Origin: Alphaproteobacteria bacterium
Lineage (GTDB): Bacteria; Pseudomonadota; Alphaproteobacteria; Thalassobaculales; Thalassobaculaceae
Assembly: GCA_024742605.1 (NCBI GenBank)
Contig: JANSYC010000037.1
Location: forward strand, 1-36,216
Reading direction: 5' to 3'
DNA length: 36,216 nucleotides
A model generated the notes under the pieces. It was not told where the DNA came from. It was given only the letters and a program-made list of their open reading frames with translations, and did no database searches. The position numbers and the translations under genes were made by a program. Below are positions 1 to 8,736 of the stretch, piece by piece (within the stretch, counting starts at the first letter, position 1; every line of letters begins with the position of its first letter).

Positions 1-1
1 C

Positions 2-853
2 CACGGCCGCTACCCCTGGCTGGAGACGCATGTGATTCCGTTCCGCTACGGCGACTATGCGGCGCTCCGGAAGAGCTATCTGCTCGATCACTTCAAGGCC
101 GAGCACGGGCGGCACCGGATTATGAAGTCGGTTCATATGGAAGCGGAATGGGATCCGACCGATCCGGTGGGCGAGACACGCTGGCTGCAGGCGTTGCACG
201 ACCGGACCGGCTGGCCCCATGCCATGGTCGGCCAGATCTGGTTCGATCGGGAGGACGTAGCCGAGGTGCTGGCGGGGCATGCCGCCTTCCCGCTGGTACG
301 CTCGGTCCGGCAGAAACCAAAGGCCTCGCCATCCGCAGACGATTTCGAGGCCGGTCTCCCAGGCTCGATGGCCGATCCGGCCTTCCGCTCCGGCTACGCT
401 CTGCTGGAGCGGCACGGCCTGCACTACGATCTGCAGACGCCCTGGTGGCATCTGGGTGAGGCGGCGGATCTGGCGGCGGATTTCCCGGACACCCTGATCG
501 TCCTGAACCATTGCGGCATGCCGCCATCCGACCGGGGCGCGGACACACTGTCGGAGTGGCGGGAGGCGGTGGGTCGTTTCGCCGACCGGCCCAACACGGC
601 GGTGAAGATCTCGGGATTCGGCGTTCCGGGCCAGATGTGGACGCCGGAGCTGCAGTCCGGGATCGTCCGCGACCTGATCCGCCTGTTCGGGCCGGACCGA
701 TGCATGATGGCCAGCAACTTCCCGGTGGACAGCCTTTGCGCCAGCTATGACGAGATCTTCTCGGGTCTCAAGACCATCACCCGCGACCTGCCCGCCTCAC
801 TCCGCCATGACCTGTTCTACGGCACGGCCGATCGGGTCTATCGGCCGGTGTGA
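2..853 (+). CDS. Amidohydrolase family protein (amidohydrolase_2), 5' end outside window
   Basis: The reading frame is open from base 2, so the gene begins before the window; 283 codons are visible. It resembles the metal-dependent TIM-barrel hydrolases of the amidohydrolase_2 group, which usually act on small carboxylated or lactone-type substrates in the cytoplasm. Seen: a mid-protein segment VLNHCGMP, whose His is a typical ligand or catalytic residue, and a C-terminal ASNFPVDSL segment followed by a SYDEI helix, both characteristic of the group. The family is normally about 280-330 residues, so probably only a few dozen N-terminal residues, including the usual HxH strand, are missing. A GTG at 32 opens a shorter frame but lies inside the conserved fold and is not a likely start. 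The gene converges on the dehydrogenase at 925. The substrate cannot be told from sequence. Confidence 0.8.
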   Translation, partial: HGRYPWLETHVIPFRYGDYAALRKSYLLDHFKAEHGRHRIMKSVHMEAEWDPTDPVGETRWLQALHDRTGWPHAMVGQIWFDREDVAEVLAGHAAFPLVRSVRQKPKASPSADDFEAGLPGSMADPAFRSGYALLERHGLHYDLQTPWWHLGEAADLAADFPDTLIVLNHCGMPPSDRGADTLSEWREAVGRFADRPNTAVKISGFGVPGQMWTPELQSGIVRDLIRLFGPDRCMMASNFPVDSLCASYDEIFSGLKTITRDLPASLRHDLFYGTADRVYRPV

Positions 854-924
854 GGGACGAGGCTCGGGCCCCGCGACAGGCGTGGGCCGGTGGAACCCCG
901 GCATGACGACCCGGGGGACGCTGG

Positions 925-1806
925 CTAGACCGGCTCGCCGGTGAACAGTTTCAGGATGGCGATCCCGTCCAGATCCTCGTGCCCGCGGGCGGCCATGATC
1001 CGGAACAACTCAGCCGATTGGGTCGAGATCGGGGTCGCCGCCTTCAGGTCGTGCGCCAGGTCGTGGACCATGTCGAGATCCTTCAGAACCTGCCGCAGAT
1101 ACCCGGCCGGCTCGAAATCGCGCGCGATCATGCGGGGCCACATGGCCTTCATGAGATTGGAGCCCGCATAGCCGGTCCCCAGCGCCGCCACCAGCTTGTC
1201 GGTATCCACCCCACCCCGTTCCGCGAGATTGAGCGCTTCGGCCAGGATCACGAAATTGTTCAGGGTACAGATCTGGTTGACCATCTTTGTCACCTGACCG
1301 GTTCCCACCGGGCCCATATGGACCAAGCTGTCCGCCAGGCTTTCCAGGATAGGGCTGGCCTTCGCGAAAACAGTCTCCGATCCGCCGACCATGATCGCGA
1401 GGCGGCCTGACAGGGCCGCCGGCGGACCGCCCGACACCGGTGCGTCGAGCCACGTCATCCCGGTCTCCCGTTCCAATCGCTCGGCGAGGGTCCTGGTCAG
1501 GTCGACCGGCGTGGTCGAGAGATCGATGAAGATCTGGCCCGGCTTGGCCACCTCGGCAACGCCCCCGGGACCGAAGATCGCCTGCTCAAGATCCTCGCCC
1601 GTGGTCACCGCGGCCATGACGATGTCGACGCCTTCGGCCGCCGCCGCCGGGCTCTCGGCCACGCGCACGCCCCAGCCGGCGGCGGCCAGGCGCCGCTCCT
1701 CCGCCGGATCGTAGCCGGAGACGTCGTCTCCCAAAACGATCAGGCGTCGGGTAAGCCCCTCCCCCATCAGCCCAAGGCCCAGAAATGCGATTGTGGTCTT
1801 GGACAT
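925..1806 (-). CDS. NAD(P)-dependent oxidoreductase, 3-hydroxyisobutyrate dehydrogenase family
   Basis: A 293-residue beta-hydroxyacid dehydrogenase, the full length for the family. The N-terminal Rossmann fold shows the GLGLMG nucleotide-binding loop (residues 10-15). The substrate-binding signature DAPVSGG is at 121-127, and the catalytic Lys is expected to be K174 in GTGQVTKMVNQ. Members oxidise 3-hydroxyisobutyrate, reduce tartronate semialdehyde or glyoxylate, or act on other beta-hydroxyacids; the sequence alone does not separate these. The gene lies 36 bases downstream of the HtrA-like gene on the same strand, so the two may be co-transcribed. It converges on the amidohydrolase at 2-853. 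The start is the first ATG of the frame. Confidence 0.9.
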   Translation of the reverse strand: MSKTTIAFLGLGLMGEGLTRRLIVLGDDVSGYDPAEERRLAAAGWGVRVAESPAAAAEGVDIVMAAVTTGEDLEQAIFGPGGVAEVAKPGQIFIDLSTTPVDLTRTLAERLERETGMTWLDAPVSGGPPAALSGRLAIMVGGSETVFAKASPILESLADSLVHMGPVGTGQVTKMVNQICTLNNFVILAEALNLAERGGVDTDKLVAALGTGYAGSNLMKAMWPRMIARDFEPAGYLRQVLKDLDMVHDLAHDLKAATPISTQSAELFRIMAARGHEDLDGIAILKLFTGEPV

Positions 1807-1842
1807 GCCGATACTCCTGGGAACGCGGCGAGAAAAAGAAGG

Positions 1843-2805
1843 TCAGTGCAGTTGCGGGCCCTTCAGAAGGTCGCGTCGAGCGATCGACGGGACAGAGAGG
1901 TCCAGTCGTTCGCCATCCCGATGAACCGTGATCGGCACCTCGACTCCGGCAGGGCCGAGCGACCAGATCTGTCGGAAAAAATCGGCCAAGGTGGACACAG
2001 GGCGCCCGTCGATCTTCTGAATCAGATCGCCGGACTGCAGGTCCGCAAGATCGGCGGGCCCGCCCTCGCTGACCCCGGCGACCACCAGACGGTCCTCCGT
2101 CTCGGTGCAGAACACCCCCAGCCAGGGGCGTTGCGGTTTGTTGGGAAAGCCGTAGGTCAGCATATCCTCGTAGATCGGCGCCAGCAGATCGATCGGCACG
2201 ACCATATTGCCGTCGACGGGCTGCTGGCCCTCCTGACTCTGCTGGATGAACAAGGAACCAATGCCCAGGAGTTTGCCGTCGGCGCTGATCAGACCGGTCC
2301 CGCCCCAGTTCGGATGGGCCGGCGCGGTGAAGATCGCCCGTTCGAGAAGGTATTCCCAATAGCCCGCGAACTCTCGAAGACCGATGACCTTGGCGCTGAC
2401 CGCACCCCGGCGGCCGCCATGGCCGGCCAGAATGACATCGTCGCCCTCTTCAATCGCGGCAGAGCTGCCGATATCGATTGCCGGAAGATCCAGTTTCCCA
2501 AGCGCCTGGATCAGACCGAGCCCGCTTTCCTGGTCGTACCCGAGAACCGTTCCGGAGATCGCACGGCCCTTGATATCGGTGATCCAGATCGTTTCCGCCT
2601 CCGTCACCAGATATCCGACGGTCAGGATCACCCCGTCCTCACGGATCACGACACCACTGCCGACCCGCTCCGTGCCCAGAACCGTCGCGGTGAAGGCATC
2701 TTCAGGAATATGGCTCTTGATCGAAACGATCGACGAAAGAACGTGATTGAGGTCGAAGGCCACACGATCTTGGCGCGGCGCGTTCTCCCAGGAGGAATCC
2801 GTCAT
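1843..2805 (-). CDS. HtrA/DegP-like PDZ protein lacking the catalytic triad (pseudo-protease)
   Basis: 320 residues: a trypsin-like beta-barrel of the S1C/HtrA type (about 30-205) followed by one PDZ domain (about 220-305, beginning PWLGVF and containing GDLIQKIDGRPV). In active HtrA proteins the triad sits in ILTNNHVV, DLAVLK and GNSGGP. Here the aligned segments read ILTVGYLV (His to Tyr65), SGLGLIQ (Asp to Gly95) and WGGTGLIS (Ser to Thr170), so all three residues are replaced while the surrounding strands are kept. It is therefore probably a binding or scaffold protein, not a protease. No signal peptide is seen, so it appears cytoplasmic. I chose the ATG at 2805 because AAAGGTGA lies just upstream; an in-frame ATG at 2847 would add 14 residues without a good ribosome site. 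The oxidoreductase gene follows 36 bases downstream. Confidence 0.82.
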   Translation of the reverse strand: MTDSSWENAPRQDRVAFDLNHVLSSIVSIKSHIPEDAFTATVLGTERVGSGVVIREDGVILTVGYLVTEAETIWITDIKGRAISGTVLGYDQESGLGLIQALGKLDLPAIDIGSSAAIEEGDDVILAGHGGRRGAVSAKVIGLREFAGYWEYLLERAIFTAPAHPNWGGTGLISADGKLLGIGSLFIQQSQEGQQPVDGNMVVPIDLLAPIYEDMLTYGFPNKPQRPWLGVFCTETEDRLVVAGVSEGGPADLADLQSGDLIQKIDGRPVSTLADFFRQIWSLGPAGVEVPITVHRDGERLDLSVPSIARRDLLKGPQLH

Positions 2806-3046
2806 GGTCACCTTTTCACGGCAAGTCTCGGTCGGCTCGCGCCACATGTCCCAGATCAGCCGGCACGAACCCTTTGGCAGGGTCCGAGCTCTCGCGACCG
2901 CGGGGCGCTAGATGCCAGTCATTTTAGAGATGATGATCGAAAATTGCGATGGCCCGTTACGATCGCCGCCAACTCGCACCGTTTGGTCCGTCCGAGCCAG
3001 CACATTCCCGGGTGGCTCCGACGAACGGGCTGCGGCGATCCGCAGG

Positions 3047-3532
3047 TCAGCGGGCCAGCGACCCGACCATGCCGGCACCCTGGCGACGTTTGGCCATGTA
3101 CTGCTGGTGATATTCCTCGGCCCGCCAGAAGGGCCCCGCCGACGTAATCTCCGTCGCGATTGGCCGGGCGAAGCGGCCCGATGCGTCCTGCTCCGCCTTC
3201 GAACGGCGCGCGGCTTCGGTCTGCTCCTCGTCGAAGGTGAACACCACTGAACGATACTGGGGTCCGATATCGGAGCCCTGGCGGTTGACCTGCGTGGGAT
3301 CGTGGCTGTCCCAAAAGACCTCCAACAATTCCTCGAAATCGACCTTCTTCGGGTCGAACTCAATCAGAATCACCTCGGCGTGACCGGTGGCACCGGAGCA
3401 CACGGCTTCATAGTCAGGGTTGTCCGTCTGACCACCGCTATACCCGACGGTGACGTCGCTGACGCCTTCGACACGGCGAAAGGTCTCCTCGACCCCCCAA
3501 AAGCAGCCGGCGCCGAACATCGCCTTGGCCAT
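3047..3532 (-). CDS. msrA: Peptide-methionine (S)-S-oxide reductase MsrA
   Basis: Reduces the S-epimer of methionine sulfoxide in proteins, with thioredoxin as the usual electron donor; it works in oxidative-damage repair. The catalytic GCFWG motif is at the N-terminus (Cys10), followed by the conserved GYSGG, GHAEV, DPTQ.NRQG.D.G.QYRS and AEEYHQQY segments of the family. The 161-residue length is normal for a compact MsrA. I start at the ATG at 3532, with GGAGAGG 9 bases upstream. ATGs at 3541 and 3550 are in frame and would add 3 or 6 residues. MsrB is not adjacent. The roughly 240 bases downstream, to the HtrA-like gene, hold no gene that I can see. Confidence 0.95.
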   Translation of the reverse strand: MAKAMFGAGCFWGVEETFRRVEGVSDVTVGYSGGQTDNPDYEAVCSGATGHAEVILIEFDPKKVDFEELLEVFWDSHDPTQVNRQGSDIGPQYRSVVFTFDEEQTEAARRSKAEQDASGRFARPIATEITSAGPFWRAEEYHQQYMAKRRQGAGMVGSLAR

Positions 3533-3604
3533 TCTCTTCATCCTCTCCATGAGCGTCCCGTCTTGGGTAAATGTGATGTCAGTGGCCCGAATTCCAGAGG
3601 AGGT

Positions 3605-4426
3605 TCAGTCCCGATCCGTTGCGGCAGCCCGCGCTTCGCGCCAATTGAGGGCGGCTCTTAGCCCATCCGAGCGCGCGATGCTAAGAAATTCGCGTTTGGT
3701 CGGCATTCCCTCGCCCTCAATCAGCGTATCAATCTCCAACGCGCTCTCAAGCGCTTGATGCAACCCCATGATTTCGAAGGCACGATTCACAGCGACTTTG
3801 GTCTGCTTCACAAGAGTGCGATCCATTGCGGCCATCCGCCGCGCAAGGCCCAAGGCAACTTCGACATCCTGACCATGCGGCACGACGCGATTGATCATGC
3901 CCATGTCTTTCGCCTCCTGCGCCGAAACGTCATCCAGGCCGAGCAAGATAATTTCCTTCGCCCGCTTCGGTCCGACAAGCCAGGGTAACAGCATACAGAC
4001 GATCCCCGCGCCGAATTTCAACTCCGGCTCTCCGAATACCGCATCCTCCGATGCGATCGTCATATCGCACGCCATCGCAAGTTCGCACGCTCCTGCCAGG
4101 GCCGGACCGTGGACGGCGGCCACCGTCGGTTTGCTCAGATGCCAAAACGCCATACAGGCATCGAAGTCCCGTCTCAGCAGCGGACGCCATTCACCAACGC
4201 CTACAGGCGTGTTCTCCGCCTGCGCCCGCAGATCGAACCCGGAGGAAAACGCCTTGCCCGCACCGGTCACGACAACCGCGCGGACCGCGTCGTCCGCCTC
4301 GGCCTGCGCCGCCGCCGCGAGCAGTTCGACCAGCATCGGCTGATCCATCGCGTTCAGCCGATCCGGCCTGTTCAGGGTGATCAGCGCGACCGGACCATCG
4401 CGTTCGTAGAGGACACTTGTGGCCAT
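3605..4426 (-). CDS. Enoyl-CoA hydratase/isomerase (crotonase) family protein
   Basis: A 273-residue crotonase-fold enzyme, a normal length. The oxyanion-hole segments are visible (KAFSSGFDL near 58-66 and HGPALAGACELA near 106-117). Both acids used by true enoyl-CoA hydratases are present: Glu115 in GACELA and Glu135 in FGEPELKFG, 20 residues apart as in the mammalian enzyme. Hydration of a trans-2-enoyl-CoA is therefore plausible, although the physiological acyl chain is unknown. The gene is divergent from an acyl-CoA ligase, with a palindrome between them, which suggests shared control of a fatty- or aromatic-acid pathway (inference). The start is the ATG at 4426; the alternatives are internal. 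Confidence 0.9.
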   Translation of the reverse strand: MATSVLYERDGPVALITLNRPDRLNAMDQPMLVELLAAAAQAEADDAVRAVVVTGAGKAFSSGFDLRAQAENTPVGVGEWRPLLRRDFDACMAFWHLSKPTVAAVHGPALAGACELAMACDMTIASEDAVFGEPELKFGAGIVCMLLPWLVGPKRAKEIILLGLDDVSAQEAKDMGMINRVVPHGQDVEVALGLARRMAAMDRTLVKQTKVAVNRAFEIMGLHQALESALEIDTLIEGEGMPTKREFLSIARSDGLRAALNWREARAAATDRD

Positions 4427-4512
4427 AATATGGTCTCACGTTTTGTGGAAACAGGAACCGGCATCGACAGGGGCGATCGCAGATACTTTAGAGGGAAAGC
4501 TGTGCGCGGACT

Positions 4513-4526
4513 TTAACCTTGGTTAA
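4513..4526. promoter_or_regulatory. Palindrome between divergent crotonase and acyl-CoA ligase genes (candidate operator)
   Basis: TTAACC-TT-GGTTAA is an inverted repeat with 6-base arms and a 2-base centre. A second TTAACC (4523-4528) overlaps the right arm, so the same hexamer also recurs in direct orientation 10 bases on. It lies in the 157-base divergent region, 58 bases before the ligase start and 87 before the crotonase start, where a repressor could act on both genes. A weaker hairpin (GCCGC, six bases, GCGGC) lies at 4538-4553. No regulator gene is adjacent, so the binding protein is unknown. Confidence 0.4.
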
Positions 4527-4583
4527 CCTCAATCTAGGCCGCTGTATGGCGGCTGTCCCGAACTTCTTTCAGGCGATCTTCCC

Positions 4584-5957
4584 ATGACCGATTTGGCCGA
4601 TGCCTTGCGGGCGTCCCTTGAGCGACATGCCGCCCGTCCGGCTCTCGAAGGCCATCGGTCGACGATGACCCATGGTGCGTTGCTCAAGGCCTCGCAGGCG
4701 CGGGCGGCGGATCTTCGTTCGGCGGGCCTTTGCCCGTTCGAGCCGATCATCGTACCCGTCGACAACCGGCCTGCCGACCTGATCGATCTGATCGGGGTTT
4801 GGCTTGCGCACGGGGTCGCGGTCCCGGTCCATCGCGCGACACCGCCCGCCGCTCGAGCGGCTTTGGAGACCCGGCTGGGCAACCGATTTGCGTTGGACCG
4901 TTCTGCGGAGCGCTGTGCCCTCAGGGTCCCAGAACGCCCCGAGCTGGAGGGCGCCTCGACCATCGTTTTCACCTCCGGGTCCACAGGCGACCCCAAAGGC
5001 GTCGTGCTCCGTGCGGACCGCCAGATCGCGAAGCTGGAGATGATCCGGCGCCAGATCGACTGGCAGGACGGCGCCCGCACCCTCCTCGCCCTTCAACTCA
5101 CCTTCAGCTTCGGGCAATGGGTGGCGCTCCTGACGCTGATCTCGGGCGGAACTCTGGTGCTGCCGGAAAAGCTGTCCGTCGATGCCGTCGCCGACACCTT
5201 GACGGAGGGCCGCATCGACCGGCTGCCGGCCGTACCGACGCTTCTCCGCGGACTCTTGGGAAGAACGAAGGACCAGTCTTTTTCCGGGTCGGTCATGGCC
5301 GGTGGAGAGGTGCTGCCGGCCGAACTGGGCCGGCGCCTGATCAATCATTGGCCTCAGGCCGAACTGGGCGACATCTATGGTTTGAGCGAGACAGGCACCT
5401 CGGATTTCTTCGTCTATCCCGGCACCTATGATGCCGCCGCAGGGTCGATCGGAACTCCAGGGGCCGGGATCGAGACCCGCATCGCCGAGGATGGCGAACT
5501 ACGCATCCGCTCCCCCTGGCGCATGATCGGCTATCTCGACGCGCCGGAGGCAACCGCGGCGGCCTTCGATGCCGACGGGTATTTTCGGACCGGAGATCTG
5601 GCTCAGATCGACAGCCGGGGTCACACCCGACTGATCGGCCGCGCGAAGGAGCTGATCAACCGTGGCGGCATGAAGGTCGCGCCGCTGGAAGTCGAGGCCG
5701 CACTCGCCGAGCACTCGGATGTGCTGGCCTGCCTGGTCACCGGGATTCCGGACCGGGCCACCGGCGAGGCCGTGGTCGCCTGCGTGGTTCCCGCCGGGGA
5801 GCTGGATACCGAACGCCTCCGCAGCTGGCTGGGCGAGCGGATCGAGCGGTACAAAGTCCCAAGCCGCATCCTGCTGGTCGACGATCTGCCGACCGGCCGG
5901 ACCGGCAAGGCCGATCGCGGCGCAGCCGCAGTCCTGTTCGGAGAACCGGACAGCTAG
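4584..5957 (+). CDS. AMP-dependent acyl-CoA synthetase/ligase
   Basis: 457-residue class I adenylate-forming enzyme: it activates a carboxylic acid with ATP to the acyl-AMP and transfers the acyl group, normally to CoA. Motifs in order: P-loop FTSGSTGDPKGV (129-140), YGLSETGTSDFF (265-276), RTGDLAQID hinge region (335-343), the GRAKELINRGGMKV segment (352-364), and the C-terminal catalytic Lys442 in PTGRTGKADR. The protein is somewhat short for the superfamily (500 or more residues), mainly at the N-terminus. The substrate is not deducible; the crotonase across the divergent region suggests a CoA-ester pathway. The stop codon lies in the tetramer CTAG (5954-5957), which also encodes the stop codon of ctpA on the other strand. 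Confidence 0.9.
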   Translation: MTDLADALRASLERHAARPALEGHRSTMTHGALLKASQARAADLRSAGLCPFEPIIVPVDNRPADLIDLIGVWLAHGVAVPVHRATPPAARAALETRLGNRFALDRSAERCALRVPERPELEGASTIVFTSGSTGDPKGVVLRADRQIAKLEMIRRQIDWQDGARTLLALQLTFSFGQWVALLTLISGGTLVLPEKLSVDAVADTLTEGRIDRLPAVPTLLRGLLGRTKDQSFSGSVMAGGEVLPAELGRRLINHWPQAELGDIYGLSETGTSDFFVYPGTYDAAAGSIGTPGAGIETRIAEDGELRIRSPWRMIGYLDAPEATAAAFDADGYFRTGDLAQIDSRGHTRLIGRAKELINRGGMKVAPLEVEAALAEHSDVLACLVTGIPDRATGEAVVACVVPAGELDTERLRSWLGERIERYKVPSRILLVDDLPTGRTGKADRGAAAVLFGEPDS

Positions 5958-7429
5958 TTCGTGACCCGCTTGTTGTAGAGATGGATACCGCGCAGCAGAT
6001 CGATACCACGCGCCAACTGGTAGTCCTCGACCTCCTCGACCTCAGCCGCGATGTCCGCAGTTTCCGGCTCTTCCGTGCCGGGTCCGGTGGCCTCCGGTGT
6101 GGGCGTTGCGGACTCGGGAGCGGTTTCCGGACTCGTCTCTTCCGCCTCGCCCTGCTGGGCCGGATCGGGGTTGTCGAGACGGCCTCGCAAGTCCGCTTCG
6201 CGTCGGTTTGACCTCTGAGCCACCTTCTCGATCTTGGCGGCTTCAACGATGATGTCCGGGGTGACGCCCTTGGCCTGAATCGAACGGCCGGACGGCGTGT
6301 AGTAGCGCGCCGTGGTCAGTCGCATGGCGCCGTGGCCCGGCAGGGGGATGATCGTCTGGACGGATCCCTTGCCGAAAGACTGGGTGCCCAGAACAATCGC
6401 CCGGCCATGATCCTGCAATGCGCCGGCCACGATCTCGGAGGCGGACGCCGACCCACCGTTGATCAGGACCACAACCGGTGCGCCGTCGGTATTGTCGCCC
6501 GGCTGTGCGTTGGACCGGCTGGAATCGTCCAAATTCCGTCCCCGGGTCGACACGATTTCGCCCTGATCGAGGAAGGTGTCAGAGACGTCGATCGCCTCCT
6601 GCAGCAGGCCGCCCGGGTTATTCCGCAGGTCGATGACGTAGCCATGCAGTGTGTCGCCCAGCTCCTCCTTCAGACTCTCGATCGCGGCGTGAAGGCCCGA
6701 CGTGGTCTGCTCGTTGAAGGTGGTGATACGGATGTAGCCGATATCGCCAATCGCGCGGAACCGGACCGATTTGATGGTGATCACCGCCCGCGTCAACTCG
6801 ACGTCGAACGGTTCCGCCGCGTCCTTACGGCGAATGGTCAGGGAAATCGAGGTGCCCACCTTGCCGCGCATCTTTTCGACCGCCTCGGACAGATTCAGCC
6901 CAAGAACCGCCTCGCCGTCCAGATGTGTAATGTAATCGCCCGGCTCCAAACCGGCGGCTGCGGCGGGTGTGTCGTCGATCGGAGAGACCACCTTGACGAA
7001 GCCGTTCTCCATCGTGACCTCGATGCCGAGGCCACCGAACTCACCACGGGTCTGAACCCGCATATCGTCGAAACTCTTGGCGGTCAGATAGGACGAGTGT
7101 GGATCCAGCGAGGTCAGCATGCCATTCACGGCCGCCTCGATCAGCTGCTGATCGGTGACATCCTCCACGTATTGCGCGCGCACCTGCTCGAACACTTCAC
7201 CCAACAAATTGAGCTGCCTGTAGGTGTTGCTGTTCAGCGACGTTCCGGATTGCGCCCAGGATCCGATGGTGGCGGATCCGACCGCAAACCCAAGCAGGAT
7301 CGCCGCTCCCACGATCAGAGAGCCAAGCCCGAAGCGGGATTTGGGCGACGCCGGGCGGGTGGTCTCCACCTTCGGGGTGCCGGTCTCGCGGGCCTGCTCG
7401 TGGGGTGTGTTCGTCCGGTCCATTGTCAT
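5954..7429 (-). CDS. ctpA: C-terminal processing peptidase, S41 family
   Basis: Serine protease with a Ser-Lys dyad that trims or degrades proteins in the periplasm. In the related bacterial enzymes this includes cell-wall hydrolases. Seen over 491 residues: an N-terminal membrane anchor or uncleaved signal (about 34-58), a PDZ domain (about 130-200, starting GGLGIEV), and the catalytic core with Ser329 in GGSASASE and Lys354 in SFGKGS, 25 residues apart as in E. coli Prc. A low-complexity acidic, Pro/Thr/Glu-rich tail follows (about 420-470). It is the last gene of gpmI-envC-ctpA; its ATG overlaps the envC stop codon as ATGA, which points to translational coupling. The stop codon shares a CTAG with the convergent ligase gene. 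Confidence 0.95.
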   Translation of the reverse strand: MTMDRTNTPHEQARETGTPKVETTRPASPKSRFGLGSLIVGAAILLGFAVGSATIGSWAQSGTSLNSNTYRQLNLLGEVFEQVRAQYVEDVTDQQLIEAAVNGMLTSLDPHSSYLTAKSFDDMRVQTRGEFGGLGIEVTMENGFVKVVSPIDDTPAAAAGLEPGDYITHLDGEAVLGLNLSEAVEKMRGKVGTSISLTIRRKDAAEPFDVELTRAVITIKSVRFRAIGDIGYIRITTFNEQTTSGLHAAIESLKEELGDTLHGYVIDLRNNPGGLLQEAIDVSDTFLDQGEIVSTRGRNLDDSSRSNAQPGDNTDGAPVVVLINGGSASASEIVAGALQDHGRAIVLGTQSFGKGSVQTIIPLPGHGAMRLTTARYYTPSGRSIQAKGVTPDIIVEAAKIEKVAQRSNRREADLRGRLDNPDPAQQGEAEETSPETAPESATPTPEATGPGTEEPETADIAAEVEEVEDYQLARGIDLLRGIHLYNKRVTN

Positions 7430-8736
7430 CCTTCCGCCTGTTCGGATAATCCCGAAAACCAGGGATACGGGTCGATTGGGTCGCCATTATGGCGAAGTTC
7501 CAAGTAAAGCTCGGCTGCGGCCTCCCCGTCGGCGCCCATCACGCCGATCGGCTCGCCAGCGAGGAGTCGTTGATCAAGCCCAACCTCGAGCCGACCCAGT
7601 CCTCCCATGAGGGTATGATATCCGTCGCCGTGTTCAATGATCAAAATCGTGCCCAGACCCGCGAAATGTCCGACATGGATCACACGTCCGTCATATGGCG
7701 CGACCACCAGAGCGCCGGGGCGGGTCCGTAGCACGAAGCCATGATCCCTCAATCCCTCGGCATCCGGTTCGCCGTACCGTTTGATCAGACGGCCGGAACT
7801 GGGGGCTATCAGCTGACCTTTGAAAGAGCCTATCGGGGCAGCCTGCGGCAAAAGCGCCAACCGCAGCGGCTCGCCCCGATCAGGGGTCGGACCGAGCTCG
7901 GTTGTGCCAATCGGTGTGCCGTCCTCGACGACAGATGCCGCGCCCGGCGTCACCATGCCGGACAACCGGCTCTGCTCTTCCTTCTCCTCGGCGGATCGGG
8001 TTTGCAGTTTCGTGAGCAGATCCGAAAGGGATTTCGCCGATTTTGAGAGCGCCGCCACCTGCTCAGCGGCACCGGCCTTCCGCTCTGTGGTCGCAGCCAG
8101 CAGACCTGTCTTCTCATCCGCCAGTTCGGCAAGACGCGCCCGTTCCAGGTTCAACTCATCCGTCGCCCCCGCCAGTTTGCGTCGCTGTGCGAGGATATCG
8201 GCCTCGACCTCCACCAAACCCGCAAGTTCGGCCTTCAGCCGCTCGGCCTCGGCATTGATGCGCGGAATGGCGCTTTCCAGCAGAAGCCCCGTCCGGACGG
8301 TTTCCATCGGCGGCCGGTCGATGGCCATCAGATCGCCCGCCGGACGGCGCGCCAGCCGCTGCAGGGCACCGGTCAGGGCGGCCAGTTCTCCGCCCCGTTC
8401 GGAGAGCCGGGCGCGCTTCTCCGCCGCCTCCGCCTCGAGCTCGGCCAGACGGTTCTCCACGCGGCTCATGGTCTCTTCGGTCTTCTGGGCATTCGCCGCA
8501 GTCTCCCGCATCTGGGTGCGAATGCGCTCGACCTGCGCCGCCAGCTCCCGCGCGATCTCTTGGAGCTGCGCCTGATCCGCCTTGCCGGAGGCAAGATCGC
8601 TCTCAATACGCTTGAGCGCTTCGGCCGCCGCTTCCGGATCGTCGGGTTTCGACTCCGCCGCGGATACCGGTGCGAGCGCGGCTCCCGACATCGCGACGAC
8701 CAGGACACCCGCGATCAGAAGCAGGAAAGGTCTCAC
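7426..8736 (-). CDS. envC: EnvC-like murein hydrolase activator (coiled coil plus degenerate LytM/M23)
   Basis: 436 residues. A signal peptide (residues 1 to about 27, ending VSAAES) is followed by a long coiled coil rich in Ala, Glu, Leu and Arg (about 30-265) and a C-terminal LytM domain (about 310-430). The LytM zinc ligands are incomplete: the usual HxxxD strand reads DHGFVLRT, and the usual HxH reads HTLMGGL. EnvC-type proteins are non-catalytic activators of cell-division amidases, and loss of the ligands fits that role. The start is the GTG at 8736, directly abutting the gpmI TAG; only this start gives a complete signal peptide. The stop overlaps the ctpA start as ATGA. The gpmI-envC-ctpA order is common in alphaproteobacteria (established knowledge). 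Confidence 0.9.
   Translation of the reverse strand: MRPFLLLIAGVLVVAMSGAALAPVSAAESKPDDPEAAAEALKRIESDLASGKADQAQLQEIARELAAQVERIRTQMRETAANAQKTEETMSRVENRLAELEAEAAEKRARLSERGGELAALTGALQRLARRPAGDLMAIDRPPMETVRTGLLLESAIPRINAEAERLKAELAGLVEVEADILAQRRKLAGATDELNLERARLAELADEKTGLLAATTERKAGAAEQVAALSKSAKSLSDLLTKLQTRSAEEKEEQSRLSGMVTPGAASVVEDGTPIGTTELGPTPDRGEPLRLALLPQAAPIGSFKGQLIAPSSGRLIKRYGEPDAEGLRDHGFVLRTRPGALVVAPYDGRVIHVGHFAGLGTILIIEHGDGYHTLMGGLGRLEVGLDQRLLAGEPIGVMGADGEAAAELYLELRHNGDPIDPYPWFSGLSEQAEG

Noticed and set aside
6332-7507. Long plus-strand frame opposite ctpA
   Set aside because: Antisense to a confident S41 peptidase with catalytic residues; composition is that of a shadow frame.
7426-8736. Loss of LytM metal ligands in envC as an unusual pseudoenzyme
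   Set aside because: EnvC-type activators are normally catalytically inactive, so this is expected rather than novel.
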